DNA of 64,000 bases from an uncultured Lachnospiraceae bacterium (GTDB lineage Bacteria > Bacillota > Clostridia > Lachnospirales > Lachnospiraceae): contig CAJTOO010000018.1 in assembly GCA_910577735.1 (NCBI GenBank), positions 13,487 to 77,486 on the forward strand. The letters are read 5' to 3'. Under the pieces are notes generated by a model. The model was not told where the DNA came from. It did no database searches and worked only from the letters and a program-made list of their open reading frames with translations. Below, one piece after another: positions 34,671 through 44,011 of the stretch. The stretch's first letter is position 1, and each line of letters opens with the position of its first letter. A program made the position numbers and the translations under genes.

Positions 34671-35614
34671 GGTGTGAGCCTTTCATAGTTTGAGCCTTGT
34701 CTGGCGCCCTGCTGTTTCATGGCATGGTGCAGTGTGTTCAGTACATGTCGCTTGTCCAGACTCCACAGAGGGGCCAGCAGGAGATTACGGGGGCCGTCAC
34801 CGGTGAGCCTGTGTACCACAATCTCAGGGGACAGGTGTTTCAGGCAGCGGATGAGCAGTGACGTATAACTTTCTTGCGTGAGGGGAAGGTAGGTTCCCTT
34901 CTCATACAGAGAGGCAAGATCTGTGCCTCTTAAAATATGTAACAATTGTAATTTAACTCCCCAGGTGCCGATGCCATTCAAGTGTGTGATAGTCTGTAAC
35001 ACCTGTTCTGGTGTTTCGTCAGGAAGACCGAGAATCACGTGTGTGATGACGGGGATGCCAATTTCCTGCAAGTGATTGACACATCTGTCATATGTTGACA
35101 AAGGATAGCCGCGCCTGATAAGACGGGCGGTTTTCTCATGAATAGTCTGTAATCCCAGTTCTATCCAGACAAACTTGTCAGGGAACTTTCTCTGAAGATT
35201 GACTAATAGGGTCAGTACATTATCCGGCATACAGTCTGGTCTGGTGGCGATGGAGATGCCGGCTACTGTGGGTTCAGCAAGAGCTTCCTCATAAATCTGC
35301 TGAAGATAGGGCAGTGGGCCATAAGTATTGGTGTAGGCCTGGAAGTATGCGATGCAGCGCTGTCCTGTCTTTTTATGATGAAAAAGAGCCTTGCCTGCAT
35401 CCAGCTGTGCCCGGACGGAAGGATAGTCCAGACTGTCCACAGCGAATTCGCCGCTGCCGCCGGCACTGCAGAAAATACAGCCGTTATTTCCAAGCGTACC
35501 GTCCCGATTGGGGCAGGTAAACCCGGCGTTCAGAGCAATCTTATATAGTTTTTCCCCATAGGTATTCTTGCAGTAGGCGTCCAGGGAATAGTAGGGTTTA
35601 CCGTGCCAGTCCAT
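34667..35614 (-). CDS. TIGR01212 family radical SAM protein (YhcC-like)
   Basis: A 315-residue radical SAM enzyme. The N-terminal cluster motif is extended compared with the common CxxxCxxC: CPNRDGTLGNNGCIFC, as in the YhcC/TIGR01212 family. FVWIELGLQTIHEKTARLI and VITHVILGLPDETPEQV are conserved barrel segments. These proteins bind a 4Fe-4S cluster and cleave S-adenosylmethionine; their substrate remains unclear, although the family is related to Elp3. It lies between malic enzyme, with adjoining stop/start bases, and DUF4364 in one transcription unit. Confidence 0.9.
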   Translation of the reverse strand: MDWHGKPYYSLDAYCKNTYGEKLYKIALNAGFTCPNRDGTLGNNGCIFCSAGGSGEFAVDSLDYPSVRAQLDAGKALFHHKKTGQRCIAYFQAYTNTYGPLPYLQQIYEEALAEPTVAGISIATRPDCMPDNVLTLLVNLQRKFPDKFVWIELGLQTIHEKTARLIRRGYPLSTYDRCVNHLQEIGIPVITHVILGLPDETPEQVLQTITHLNGIGTWGVKLQLLHILRGTDLASLYEKGTYLPLTQESYTSLLIRCLKHLSPEIVVHRLTGDGPRNLLLAPLWSLDKRHVLNTLHHAMKQQGARQGSNYERLTP

Positions 35615-36765
35615 TATTTAATATGTGCCTTCACGGCGGCGGCTACCACTTCTGCTACCTGAGGATCAAAGGCTTCCGGCATGATGTTGTCTTCGCTCAG
35701 CTTGTCCTCCGGTACAAGGCCGGCGATGGCGTGGGCGGCTGCCAGCTTCATCTCTTCTGTAATCTGCACTGCGCGTCCTTCCAGAGCGCCTTTGAAGATT
35801 CCGGGGAAGGCAACCACATTGTTGACCTGGTTGGGGAAGTCGGAACGTCCGGTACCAACCACCCGTGCACCTGCGGCCCTGGCGGCATCCGGCATGATTT
35901 CCGGTACGGGGTTGGCCATGGCAAAGAGGATGGAATCCTTGTTCATGGAAGATACCATATCGGGTGTTACAATATTAGGAGCGGAAACACCTACGAAGAT
36001 ATCTGCACCTTTCAGGGCATCTGCCAGTGAGCCGCTCTCGTTATTGGGGTTTGTCACTTCCGTCATTTTCTGCTGCATCCAGTTGAGACCTTCGGTATCT
36101 TTACCGACAATTCCCACCTTATCACACATGATCACGTTGGGAAACCCGTAGGTCAGAAGAAGCTTTGTGATAGCCACGCCGGCGCTGCCTGCCCCGTTTA
36201 CTACCACTTTACAGTTTTCCTTCTGTTTGTTTACTACTTTGAGGGCATTGATGATGCCGGCCAGTACCACAATAGCCGTGCCGTGCTGGTCATCGTGGAA
36301 AACCGGGATATCCAGAATCTTTTTCAAACGCTCTTCAATTTCAAAGCAGCGGGGGGCGCTGATGTCTTCCAGATTGATGCCGCCAAAGCCGGGGGCCAGA
36401 TAAGTGACTGCTTTGATGATCTCTTCGGTGTCCTGGGTGTCTAAACAGATTGGCACTGCATTGACGCCGCCAAACTCCTTAAACAGGACTGCTTTACCTT
36501 CCATCACAGGCATGGCTGCATGGGGACCGATATTGCCGAGACCGAGAACCGCGCTGCCGTCTGATACCACGGCGACGGTGTTGGATTTCCAGGTATAGGT
36601 GTAAGCGGCTTCTTTATCTTGGGCAATGACTTTACAGGGTTCCGCCACACCTGGTGTGTAGGCCAGGGATAAATCCTCCCGTGTCTTAACAGGCGTCTTG
36701 GAGACTGTCTCTAACTTGCCCTGCCATTGTCTGTGCAGTTCCAGTGCTTTTTCGTTGGTTGTCAT
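35614..36765 (-). CDS. NAD(P)-dependent malic enzyme
   Basis: A protein of about 383 residues from ATG 36765, which has CGAGG upstream and begins with the expected MTTNEKALELHRQWQGK; the open frame extends 26 codons further. LSLAYTPGVAEPCK, AVVSDGSAVLGLGNIGP and FHDDQHGTAIV are the malate, metal and nucleotide motifs of the short bacterial malic enzymes without a phosphotransacetylase domain. It decarboxylates malate to pyruvate with reduction of NAD(P). It is the first gene of a three-gene unit on the minus strand. Confidence 0.95.
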   Translation of the reverse strand: MTTNEKALELHRQWQGKLETVSKTPVKTREDLSLAYTPGVAEPCKVIAQDKEAAYTYTWKSNTVAVVSDGSAVLGLGNIGPHAAMPVMEGKAVLFKEFGGVNAVPICLDTQDTEEIIKAVTYLAPGFGGINLEDISAPRCFEIEERLKKILDIPVFHDDQHGTAIVVLAGIINALKVVNKQKENCKVVVNGAGSAGVAITKLLLTYGFPNVIMCDKVGIVGKDTEGLNWMQQKMTEVTNPNNESGSLADALKGADIFVGVSAPNIVTPDMVSSMNKDSILFAMANPVPEIMPDAARAAGARVVGTGRSDFPNQVNNVVAFPGIFKGALEGRAVQITEEMKLAAAHAIAGLVPEDKLSEDNIMPEAFDPQVAEVVAAAVKAHIK

Positions 36766-36907
36766 AGGAATACCTCGTTTCTTTCCGTTCTTACTTAAGA
36801 ATCTTTCATGCTTTATATTATAGTATTTGCAAAGTGGTTGCAACTTCTTTATCCTAAGATGGCAATACGTATGCGTGTACAGGAATCAGGGAATGGAGAG
36901 AAAACGT

Positions 36908-37975
36908 TTACATTCTATTGGCTGCATCCCACCTCGCGGTACTTTCCCGAACCACCAGCTGGGATGTAATGGTCGGAATCCTGCCGATTTCCTTTTTCCT
37001 GATCACGGAAAGGAGTGTTTGTATGACGGTGTGGCCGAACAGGTCGCTGTGCCGTTTTACGGTGGTCAGGCTGGGGGTATAGTAAGATGCCATGGGAAAT
37101 TCTTCACAGCTTATTATGGAAATTTGCGCAGGAACTTGTATGCCGGCTTCAGAGAAAGCACGGAGTGCGCCGAGTGCAACATTGTCGTTGACAGCCAGCA
37201 CGGCACTGGCATGAGCCTGGTTTTGGATCAGGCTGCGGGCAGCGGTATAACCGTCTGTCACATAGTAGTCAGACAGGTGGATCAGATCCGGACTGACGGG
37301 AAGTCCTAATCGGAGCAGGGTATCTTTATAGACTTTCAGCCTGCTTTCGGTGATGGTGATCCCGGCTTCACCGCCCAGAAAGGCAATGTTCTTATGCCCT
37401 AAAGAGGCGAGATATTCTATGGCCTGCACCATGCCGGTATTTTCCTCACGGTTCAGATACACGGCTGTGACATTTGGAACAGGGTCGCTGAGTATGACGA
37501 GGGGAACACATTGTGACAGTTTACGAAGAGCTTCCTGATATTCCGGATCGGGTGCGGACAGATCCAGCTGCCCGCCGGCAATTACAGCACCTGCAACCTG
37601 CGACTCAAGAAGCATTTGAAAATAGTCCTGTTCCTTAAAATTCCGCGGGCGGCGGGAGAGCCGGGAGGAAAACATGGTGTTGAACAGGAATACAGAAAAT
37701 CCGTTTTGGTGGGCAGTTGCTTCTATTTCACAAAACAGGCTGGAGAAATAGGGGTTGGAAATGTCGGGGATCGTAACGCCAATACTGCTTGTGCGTCTGG
37801 AAACGAGCCCTTTTGCCAGGGCATTTGGAGTATAATCCTGTTTCCTTATCGCTTCCTCCACTCTCTGCCGCGTTTCCGGCAGTACAGGTGCGGTACCGTT
37901 AATAACACGGGACACGGTAGCTATGGATACACCGCTGGCGCGGGCAATATCTTTAATGGTAGCAGGGGTTTTCAT
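36908..37975 (-). CDS. LacI family transcriptional regulator
   Basis: A repressor of about 355 residues from ATG 37975, which follows AAAAGGAGC. The helix-turn-helix ATIKDIARASGVSIATVSRV and hinge region are followed by a periplasmic-binding-protein-like sensor domain (IGVTIPDISNPYFSSLF, HKNIAFLGGE, SLTTVKRHSDLFG). It is divergent from the sugar operon that begins at about 38240, and a perfect palindrome between them is the probable operator. The effector is likely a sugar or sugar phosphate of that pathway. Confidence 0.92.
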   Translation of the reverse strand: MKTPATIKDIARASGVSIATVSRVINGTAPVLPETRQRVEEAIRKQDYTPNALAKGLVSRRTSSIGVTIPDISNPYFSSLFCEIEATAHQNGFSVFLFNTMFSSRLSRRPRNFKEQDYFQMLLESQVAGAVIAGGQLDLSAPDPEYQEALRKLSQCVPLVILSDPVPNVTAVYLNREENTGMVQAIEYLASLGHKNIAFLGGEAGITITESRLKVYKDTLLRLGLPVSPDLIHLSDYYVTDGYTAARSLIQNQAHASAVLAVNDNVALGALRAFSEAGIQVPAQISIISCEEFPMASYYTPSLTTVKRHSDLFGHTVIQTLLSVIRKKEIGRIPTITSQLVVRESTARWDAANRM

Positions 37976-38055
37976 GGATGGAAGCTCCTTTTTATTTTTC
38001 AGAAAATGATTTACATGATTTTCATAAAATAGAACCATGATGTTTACTTATTCAA

Positions 38056-38084
38056 ATTATAAGAGGTTAAACATAAAAATGCAA
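38056..38084 (-). promoter_or_regulatory. SigA-type promoter of the LacI-type gene
   Basis: On the minus strand TTGCAT (38084-38079) and TATAAT (38061-38056) are separated by 17 bases, about 80 bases before the start codon at 37975. No operator-like palindrome overlaps it, so the regulator may not strongly repress itself. Confidence 0.7.
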
Positions 38085-38164
38085 GAAGTATATGGAAAAT
38101 ACACATATTATTCAAAATATTATTGTGCAAGATACCTAAAAAATGAAATAAAATTATTATCTTA

Positions 38165-38193
38165 TTGACATGTAAACGTTTACATCATATACT
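38165..38193 (+). promoter_or_regulatory. Promoter of the sugar operon with LacI-type operator in its spacer
   Basis: TTGACA at 38165-38170 and TATACT at 38188-38193 are 17 bases apart. The spacer and last -35 base hold a perfect 16-bp palindrome, ATGTAAACGTTTACAT at 38170-38185, with the central CG typical of LacI/GalR operators. A bound repressor would cover the core promoter. Confidence 0.88.
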
Positions 38194-38266
38194 CAAGATA
38201 TCTTAACGATAAAACTTTTTGTGAAAGGAGGACAAAAAGACGGAAAAGAAAAACACTTATCTGGGG

Positions 38267-39199
38267 ATGGACTTTGGCGGAACAAAGCTATTAATTGGTG
38301 AAGTGGATGCACAGGGGAATATTCTTCGCAGAAAACGGTATCCCAGTGGATGCAGGACCGAGGCGGAAGCAGTAAGGGTACTGAAGGACAGTCTGAAAGA
38401 TTATATGGAGACTGTTGGAGCGGAGGGAGACATAAAGGGAGCCGGTGTGGGCATAGTCGGAACCGTGGATTACAGGAACGGTATGTGGGTTTCCATGCAT
38501 CCTAAGGCAGTATCAGAGCCAATACCGCTGTCAGAACTGCTGCAGGATATTTTGCGGATTCCGGTGTGGATCGACAATGATGTAAAGAGTGCAACGACGG
38601 CGGAGATGATTTTTGGAGATGGGATTGACAGTGAGAACTTTATTTATCTCAACGTAGGGACAGGGCTGGCAGCCGGGTTCGTGGTGGACGGAAGGATTCT
38701 AAGGGGCAGCCGGAACGATACAGGTGAGATTGGACATACGGTGTCGGACTTGCAGAGTGAAGATATCTGTATCTGCGGAAGAAAAGGGTGTATTGAAGGC
38801 GCTGTATCCGGTTATGGATTTTCTAAAATGGCTCATAAATATGGCATTCGCAAGCAGCTCAGTCCGCAGGGAGATCTGGTATCGGTTGCCGAGTTGTATG
38901 AAAGGGCAAAGCTGGGAGAGGAGATTCCTGTTCAGATATTGGATTATGCTGCAAAAAGTCTTTCCTGCATGATAATGAATCTGGTAAAGACTCTGGATCC
39001 GGAAATGATTATCCTTGGCGGCGGCTGTGTGAGGGATGGATATTTACTGGAACATATGCGAAGATGGCTGAACCCGGATATTATGTGTACGGTGATAAAA
39101 GGAATAAAGATATCGAAGTTGAATCCTGAATTCATCGGCTTGCTGGGAGCGGCGGCACTGCCGATTGCGGTGCACAGGCAGGAGTGTCGGATGTCATAA
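38267..39199 (+). CDS. ROK family sugar kinase
   Basis: A 310-residue ROK protein: MDFGGTKLLIGEV is the ATP-binding start, YLNVGTGLAAGFVVDG the phosphate-binding loop, GEIGHT the catalytic region, and CICGRKGCIEG the CxCGxxGCxE zinc motif. No DNA-binding domain precedes it, so it is a kinase and not a NagC-type repressor. The start is odd. AAAGGAGG at 38224-38231 is too far from ATG 38267, but is ideally placed for an ACG codon at 38240, from which the frame reads EKKNTYLGMDFGGTK, the normal N-terminus for the family. It probably phosphorylates a hexose or amino sugar released by the GH9 enzyme. Confidence 0.9.
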   Translation: MDFGGTKLLIGEVDAQGNILRRKRYPSGCRTEAEAVRVLKDSLKDYMETVGAEGDIKGAGVGIVGTVDYRNGMWVSMHPKAVSEPIPLSELLQDILRIPVWIDNDVKSATTAEMIFGDGIDSENFIYLNVGTGLAAGFVVDGRILRGSRNDTGEIGHTVSDLQSEDICICGRKGCIEGAVSGYGFSKMAHKYGIRKQLSPQGDLVSVAELYERAKLGEEIPVQILDYAAKSLSCMIMNLVKTLDPEMIILGGGCVRDGYLLEHMRRWLNPDIMCTVIKGIKISKLNPEFIGLLGAAALPIAVHRQECRMS

Positions 39200-39232
39200 C
39201 AGCGGGCGAAAAGAAAGGAATGAGCATAAAGT

Positions 39233-41599
39233 ATGAGAGAACAGCTGCAAAAAGAGATTAGGGAAAGCATGTATGTGCATATGCCGCTTCCTTTGCACGA
39301 AGAGAAGGCGCTGGAATCGGCATATGAAGGAAAGCCGGTAACAGAGAAGAAAGCCTTGTTTACTTTCGAGGAGCGCCCGTATATACCGGAGTGCGGGGAA
39401 CAGACCGGTCTGCAGGTCAGAGAGGAAGGCATTTTGCAGATCAGCGCGCCGCTGCGGGCAGATCAATGGCCCAAAGGCGCTCCGGCTGATGGGGATTATT
39501 GTAATTTCGGTGACGCGGTTGTCTTGTTCCGGATACCGAGGGAGGATTGGCGGGGATATAACAGGCTGCATTTTCAGGTTCGGCCAGCGGTAAATGGGGC
39601 ACGGGTTGTGTACATGAATGTAGGAATCTGCAATGAAGGAGAGGTTGCGGTTCCTGATATATATAGGCGAGAGGGCGATTCCATGTTTCATCCGAGGAAT
39701 GGAGAGTGGAACGACTGCTATTGGGAATTTGAAGCGATGCCCAGAGATTGTATCACGGCTGTTAAATTTTATGTAAACCTGACGGGCAGAGAAACCTGTA
39801 TGGACGATCGCATGACTTACGAGTTTCGCAATATCTGGCTGGAAAAGGTGGAGAATGCAGAAAAGGAAAAGGGCTGGGAGAGTGCAAAAGACCGTATTGT
39901 TTATTCCACGGCAGGATATTTTACCGCCGGAAATAAGACGGCACTTGTTTCCAATCCGGATATCGGCGTATTTACGGTTGTCAATGCAGATAACGGTTCG
40001 GACTGCTATCAGGGAGAAGTACAGTGGATGCAAAACAAATTGGGAAAATTCGGCATTCTGGATTTCTCTGACCTGGAAAAAGAAGGTAATTATTACATTA
40101 AAGCTGGCAGCCTGAAGAGTGAAGTTTTCCCTGTTGGGGCAACAATCTGGGAAGAGCCTGTGTGGAAAGCGCTGAATTTCATTTTTTGTGAAAGATGCGG
40201 AACCGTAGTCTGGGGAAAGCATCAATCCTGTCATCTGGATATGATCGCACGGCACAATGGACTGGAAATGAACTTTGCGGGAGGCTGGCATGATGCGGGA
40301 GACATTTCCCAACAGGCAGTGCAGACAGGGGAAGTGGTATTTGCACTTCTGGAAGTCATGGACAGGCTGCCGGAGACGGATATACTGCGCCGGCGTCTTG
40401 CGGAGGAAGCGCAGTGGGGATTGGACTATTGTCTGCGCACAAGATTCGGAGATGGTTATCGGGCAACCAGTGCCGGAGGTACCAGAATCACCAATGGGCT
40501 GGCAGGGGATATGGATGATATTGAGGTGCGCGTCGGGAACCATTCTTTTGATAATTTTTCGTTCGCAGCAGTAGAGGCATACGCAGCATGTGTTCTGAAA
40601 AGCACGGATAGGGAACTTGCATGGGGAAGCCTGCGCGCAGCGAAGGAAGACTATGCGTTTGCAGTCAGGGACTATGAGGAAAACGGTGTCTGTCTCACGG
40701 AGATGTTTGAGCATACTTATAATTCCAGCCAGGCACAATATTATGCATTGATGAGCCTTTCTGCTTCCTGTATTTACATGGCGTGCGGAGAAAAGAATTA
40801 TGCGCTGGATGCAGCGAAATGGGCGGAAAAGCTGTTGGAATGCCAGGAAACAGGGGAAGCTTCGTTACCTTTTACGGGATTCTTCTACCGCGATGAGAGT
40901 CATAAGGAGATAGTCCATTTTAACCATCAGTCAAGAGAGCATCAGTTTATGAGGGCGCTTATCCTTCTGTGCAGAACCCAGCCGCAGCATGAAAAGTTTA
41001 CCGTATGGGAGACTGCAATGAAACGTTATGGCGAGTATCTTAAATATCTGTGGAAGCTTGCACAGCCCTACGGTATGATTCCGGCAGGCGTGTACCGCAT
41101 GGATGAACCGGAGTATGAGGAAACTTTTACACATCTGCATATTACGGCGGAATATGGCGTTGAGAAAGAAAATTATAAAAAACAGTTGGAGAATGGCATT
41201 CATGTTGACGGAATGCATGTCATCAGACACTTTCCGGTATGGTTTTCTTTTCGCGGGAACAATGCAGTACTGTTGTCACAGGGAAAGGGGGCGGCGATGC
41301 TCGGCCATTATTTTGCTGATGAAGAACTTTTGCGGATCGGCAGGGAACAACTGTACTGGATCTGGGGAAAGAATCCTTTTGCACAGAGCCTTCAGTACGG
41401 TGTAGGAGAGCGTTACGGCAGGCAGTATGCGGGATTTTTAGGAGAAACGGCAGGGGAGATTCCGGTAGGGATTGAAACGCTGGGGAATGAGGATATTCCG
41501 TATTGGCCGCAGAATGTCAATGCAACTTATAAAGAAGTATGGATGTCCAGTGTAGGGAGATTTCTTTCGCTGGAAGCGGAGTATATTAATTTTTCATGA
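39233..41599 (+). CDS. Glycoside hydrolase family 9 enzyme without signal peptide
   Basis: A 788-residue protein with three parts: an N-terminal beta-rich region (about 1-215), a CelD_N Ig-like domain (about 225-315) and a GH9 (alpha/alpha)6 barrel. The nucleophile/base motif is AGGWHDAGD near residue 350, and the C-terminal WGKNPFAQSLQYGVG and NATYKEVW (Glu near 768) carry the remaining active-site elements. There is no signal peptide, so it should work in the cytosol on imported oligosaccharides, unlike GH9 cellulases. Cytosolic-type GH9 enzymes acting as exo-beta-glucosaminidases are known. Neighbouring ROK, ABC and NagB-family genes fit that reading, but cellodextrin or beta-glucan fragments are not excluded. 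Confidence 0.88.
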   Translation: MREQLQKEIRESMYVHMPLPLHEEKALESAYEGKPVTEKKALFTFEERPYIPECGEQTGLQVREEGILQISAPLRADQWPKGAPADGDYCNFGDAVVLFRIPREDWRGYNRLHFQVRPAVNGARVVYMNVGICNEGEVAVPDIYRREGDSMFHPRNGEWNDCYWEFEAMPRDCITAVKFYVNLTGRETCMDDRMTYEFRNIWLEKVENAEKEKGWESAKDRIVYSTAGYFTAGNKTALVSNPDIGVFTVVNADNGSDCYQGEVQWMQNKLGKFGILDFSDLEKEGNYYIKAGSLKSEVFPVGATIWEEPVWKALNFIFCERCGTVVWGKHQSCHLDMIARHNGLEMNFAGGWHDAGDISQQAVQTGEVVFALLEVMDRLPETDILRRRLAEEAQWGLDYCLRTRFGDGYRATSAGGTRITNGLAGDMDDIEVRVGNHSFDNFSFAAVEAYAACVLKSTDRELAWGSLRAAKEDYAFAVRDYEENGVCLTEMFEHTYNSSQAQYYALMSLSASCIYMACGEKNYALDAAKWAEKLLECQETGEASLPFTGFFYRDESHKEIVHFNHQSREHQFMRALILLCRTQPQHEKFTVWETAMKRYGEYLKYLWKLAQPYGMIPAGVYRMDEPEYEETFTHLHITAEYGVEKENYKKQLENGIHVDGMHVIRHFPVWFSFRGNNAVLLSQGKGAAMLGHYFADEELLRIGREQLYWIWGKNPFAQSLQYGVGERYGRQYAGFLGETAGEIPVGIETLGNEDIPYWPQNVNATYKEVWMSSVGRFLSLEAEYINFS

Positions 41600-41623
41600 T
41601 TCGCAGAACAGGAGGAAATGAAT

Positions 41624-42994
41624 ATGAAGAAAAAAATCATGTCACTTGTACTTGCAGGGCTTTTGGGCATAAGCATGGCAGGCTGCGGCCTGGATGAACC
41701 TGCCAAATCCGGTGATACGGCTGCAGCGCCGGCAGGAGAAGAGCAAACATCAGAAAATGAGGCGGCAGAAACGGCTGAGGGTGACACATCGAAAGGGCCG
41801 GTGACCATTTCGTTTGTCAGTTTTATCAACGGGGAAGATGCCGGCAGAAGGACATTGGAAAAATATCTGGAGATTTACGAACAAGAGACGGGAAATACGG
41901 TGAAAGAATCAGCGGGAACTGCTGATGAGACATGGAAAGCGTCCATTCAGGCCGATTTTCAGTCTAATGCGGAACCGGATGTACTGTATTATTTTAACGG
42001 AGTGGATTCCGATGCTTTCATCAAGGAAGGCAAGGTTGTTTCCATAGAGGAGATTCGGGAAGCGTTTCCGGAATACGGAAGCAATATGAAAGAGGAGCTC
42101 TTGGTTCCGTCTCCATACGACGGTGTTGTATACAGCATACCCCATGTAGGATTTTGGGAAGCGTTGTTTTGTAACAAAAATGTGTTAGAGGCAGCAGGTG
42201 TGGAAATTCCCAGCCTTGATGATTACACGTGGGATCAGTTCCTGGATGATTGCCAGAAAATCAAGGATGCAGGATATACACCGATTGCACTGTCCGTACA
42301 GCAGATTCCGCATTATTGGTTTGAATATGCACAGTTAAATGCATCCGGACCGGATAAGCATATGGATATACCCGTGTCAATTGATGATGAAGCGGCTGGT
42401 TATTGGGCACAGAGTCTGGATGATATAAAGGAGTTATATGACAGGGGATTTTTTCCGGATAATACGTTGACGGCAACAGATGATGAAATTATACAGATGA
42501 TGGGAACAGATGAGGCGGCATTTTGTCTGGACGGCTCCTGGAGAGTGACTTGGTTTGAGGACAATGCGGACCCGAATGATTTTATAGCTGTATTTCCGCC
42601 GTCCAAAGGAAACAGAAAAACCACCGATTATATAGGAGGAATTTCCAGCGGACTGTTTATTACACGGAAAGCATGGGACGATCCGGCAAAGAGAGAAGCA
42701 TGTGTGAAACTGGTCGAGACACTTACCTGCGATGAGGCAACCTTTGAGTGGGCGGTATCCGGACAGGTAACAGCCCTTAAGAATACAGTGGAGCCTGAAG
42801 GGGAAACGCACGGACTTATGGATTCCATATTTGCCATGAACGGCAGGGTGACCAGCATTTCTCCCGCTGTTCAGGATTCTCTGGAAGGAAATGTGAGAGA
42901 TAATCTGTTCAGCAATGTGAAGAATGTATGTACGGAGAAAATAACTTCAAAGGATGCAATTCAGGAAATGCTTGACATGATGAATCATAATTAA
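41624..42994 (+). CDS. ABC transporter sugar-binding lipoprotein
   Basis: A family 1 extracellular solute-binding protein of about 456 residues. ATG 41624 is preferred over 41618 because GGAGG at 41611-41615 is then eight bases away. The signal sequence ends in a lipobox, ISMAGC, so the mature protein is anchored by a lipidated Cys. An acidic Ala/Glu linker follows, then the two-lobed fold (NEPDVLYYF-like region, WRVTWFEDNADPNDF). It delivers the oligosaccharide to the two permeases encoded downstream. A long stem-loop separates it from the permease genes. Confidence 0.93.
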   Translation: MKKKIMSLVLAGLLGISMAGCGLDEPAKSGDTAAAPAGEEQTSENEAAETAEGDTSKGPVTISFVSFINGEDAGRRTLEKYLEIYEQETGNTVKESAGTADETWKASIQADFQSNAEPDVLYYFNGVDSDAFIKEGKVVSIEEIREAFPEYGSNMKEELLVPSPYDGVVYSIPHVGFWEALFCNKNVLEAAGVEIPSLDDYTWDQFLDDCQKIKDAGYTPIALSVQQIPHYWFEYAQLNASGPDKHMDIPVSIDDEAAGYWAQSLDDIKELYDRGFFPDNTLTATDDEIIQMMGTDEAAFCLDGSWRVTWFEDNADPNDFIAVFPPSKGNRKTTDYIGGISSGLFITRKAWDDPAKREACVKLVETLTCDEATFEWAVSGQVTALKNTVEPEGETHGLMDSIFAMNGRVTSISPAVQDSLEGNVRDNLFSNVKNVCTEKITSKDAIQEMLDMMNHN

Positions 42995-43024
42995 AATTTT
43001 GTCATATGTACACACACTGTAGTT

Positions 43025-43077
43025 TGCGGCAGATTCCGCAAGCGGTTTACCGCTGATATTATGCGGAATTTACCGCA
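43025..43077 (+). other. Intergenic stem-loop between binding protein and permease genes
   Basis: ATTCCGCA at 43033-43040 pairs with TGCGGAAT at 43062-43069, and an outer TGCGG (43025-43029) pairs with CCGCA (43073-43077). An inner AGCGG/CCGCT hairpin lies at 43041-43054. There is no T tract, so it is not a terminator. Such structures often protect the 3' end of the binding-protein message so that it outnumbers the permease message. Confidence 0.65.
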
Positions 43078-43106
43078 ATGGCGGGCAAAATCCGGAAGGA
43101 GAGGGA

Positions 43107-44000
43107 ATGCCTATGATATCGATGATGTTTAAAAAGAAGTGGCCGTTGTTCATATTGGTGCTGCCGACCTTTGTATTTATGTCCATTTATCTTTATTATC
43201 CGTTTCTCATGAATATTTTTAACAGTTTCAATACGATTAATGGGCTTGGAACGGCAAGCGAGGGTTTGAATACCCCCTTTTACCTTAACTATATTAATAT
43301 GGTGAAGGATCCGAAAATTCACATTGCATTGAAAAATTCCATGATTTTTATGGTGTGTACAATAGTTTTCCAGGTGGGTTTTTCCGTTGCACTGGCGCTG
43401 ATGGTGGATGGGATAGGAAGAAAAGCGGAATTTTTTCGGACGGTATATTTCTTTCCTATTGTAATCAGTGCAACTGCATTGGGTTTGATGTTTAATCTGA
43501 TCTTTTTATATAAAGGCGGCATGGTGAATTCCTTCCTGTCATATTTGGGGGCATCCGGTTCCGTTGACTGGAAGGACAGCAAACACTGGCTCTTTACGGC
43601 AATGCTGCCGGTTATGTGGCAGTATGTGGGTTTTTACTTTGTGATTATTGAAACGGGGCTTAATAATATTTCGGAAGAATTGTATGAGGCTGCCAGAATT
43701 GATGGGGCAAATCAGCTCCAACTGGTACGTTTTATCAAACTGCCGCTGATTTACAATACGGTCTGCACTTGTATTGTGTTGGCGATTACAGGGTCATTAA
43801 AGATTTTTGATCTGCCCTGGACGATGTTCCCGAACGGACTTCCGGAAGACATGTCATGGCTTCTTGGTACTTATATGTATAAACAGACCTTTATTGCAAG
43901 CGATGTTGATTATGGGTCGGCGATTTCACTGCTGATTGTAGTAATGGGTGTAATATTTGCCATGATTGCCAATAAGGTTTTCAAGGAAAAGGACTATTAG
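43107..44000 (+). CDS. ABC sugar transporter permease (MalF/UgpA-type)
   Basis: A 297-residue inner-membrane permease with six hydrophobic segments. The cytosolic EAA loop is EAARIDGANQLQLVRFIKLP, the site that contacts the ATPase. It lies 112 bases after the binding-protein gene and 11 bases before the second permease, in one operon. GGAGAGGGAATG supports the start; a second ATG two codons later is also possible. Confidence 0.92.
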   Translation: MPMISMMFKKKWPLFILVLPTFVFMSIYLYYPFLMNIFNSFNTINGLGTASEGLNTPFYLNYINMVKDPKIHIALKNSMIFMVCTIVFQVGFSVALALMVDGIGRKAEFFRTVYFFPIVISATALGLMFNLIFLYKGGMVNSFLSYLGASGSVDWKDSKHWLFTAMLPVMWQYVGFYFVIIETGLNNISEELYEAARIDGANQLQLVRFIKLPLIYNTVCTCIVLAITGSLKIFDLPWTMFPNGLPEDMSWLLGTYMYKQTFIASDVDYGSAISLLIVVMGVIFAMIANKVFKEKDY

Positions 44001-44011
44001 AGGAGGGGCAG

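Noticed and set aside
36897..36914. Second AAACGTTT-type half palindrome resembling the LacI operator
   Set aside because: It lies across the stop codon of the regulator gene, matches only partly, and no promoter is beside it.
39194..40738. 514-codon open frame on the minus strand, opposite the GH9 gene
   Set aside because: It mirrors the coding frame of a strongly supported GH9 gene, has no ribosome site, and its translation has the His/Arg/Ser-rich composition of an antisense shadow.
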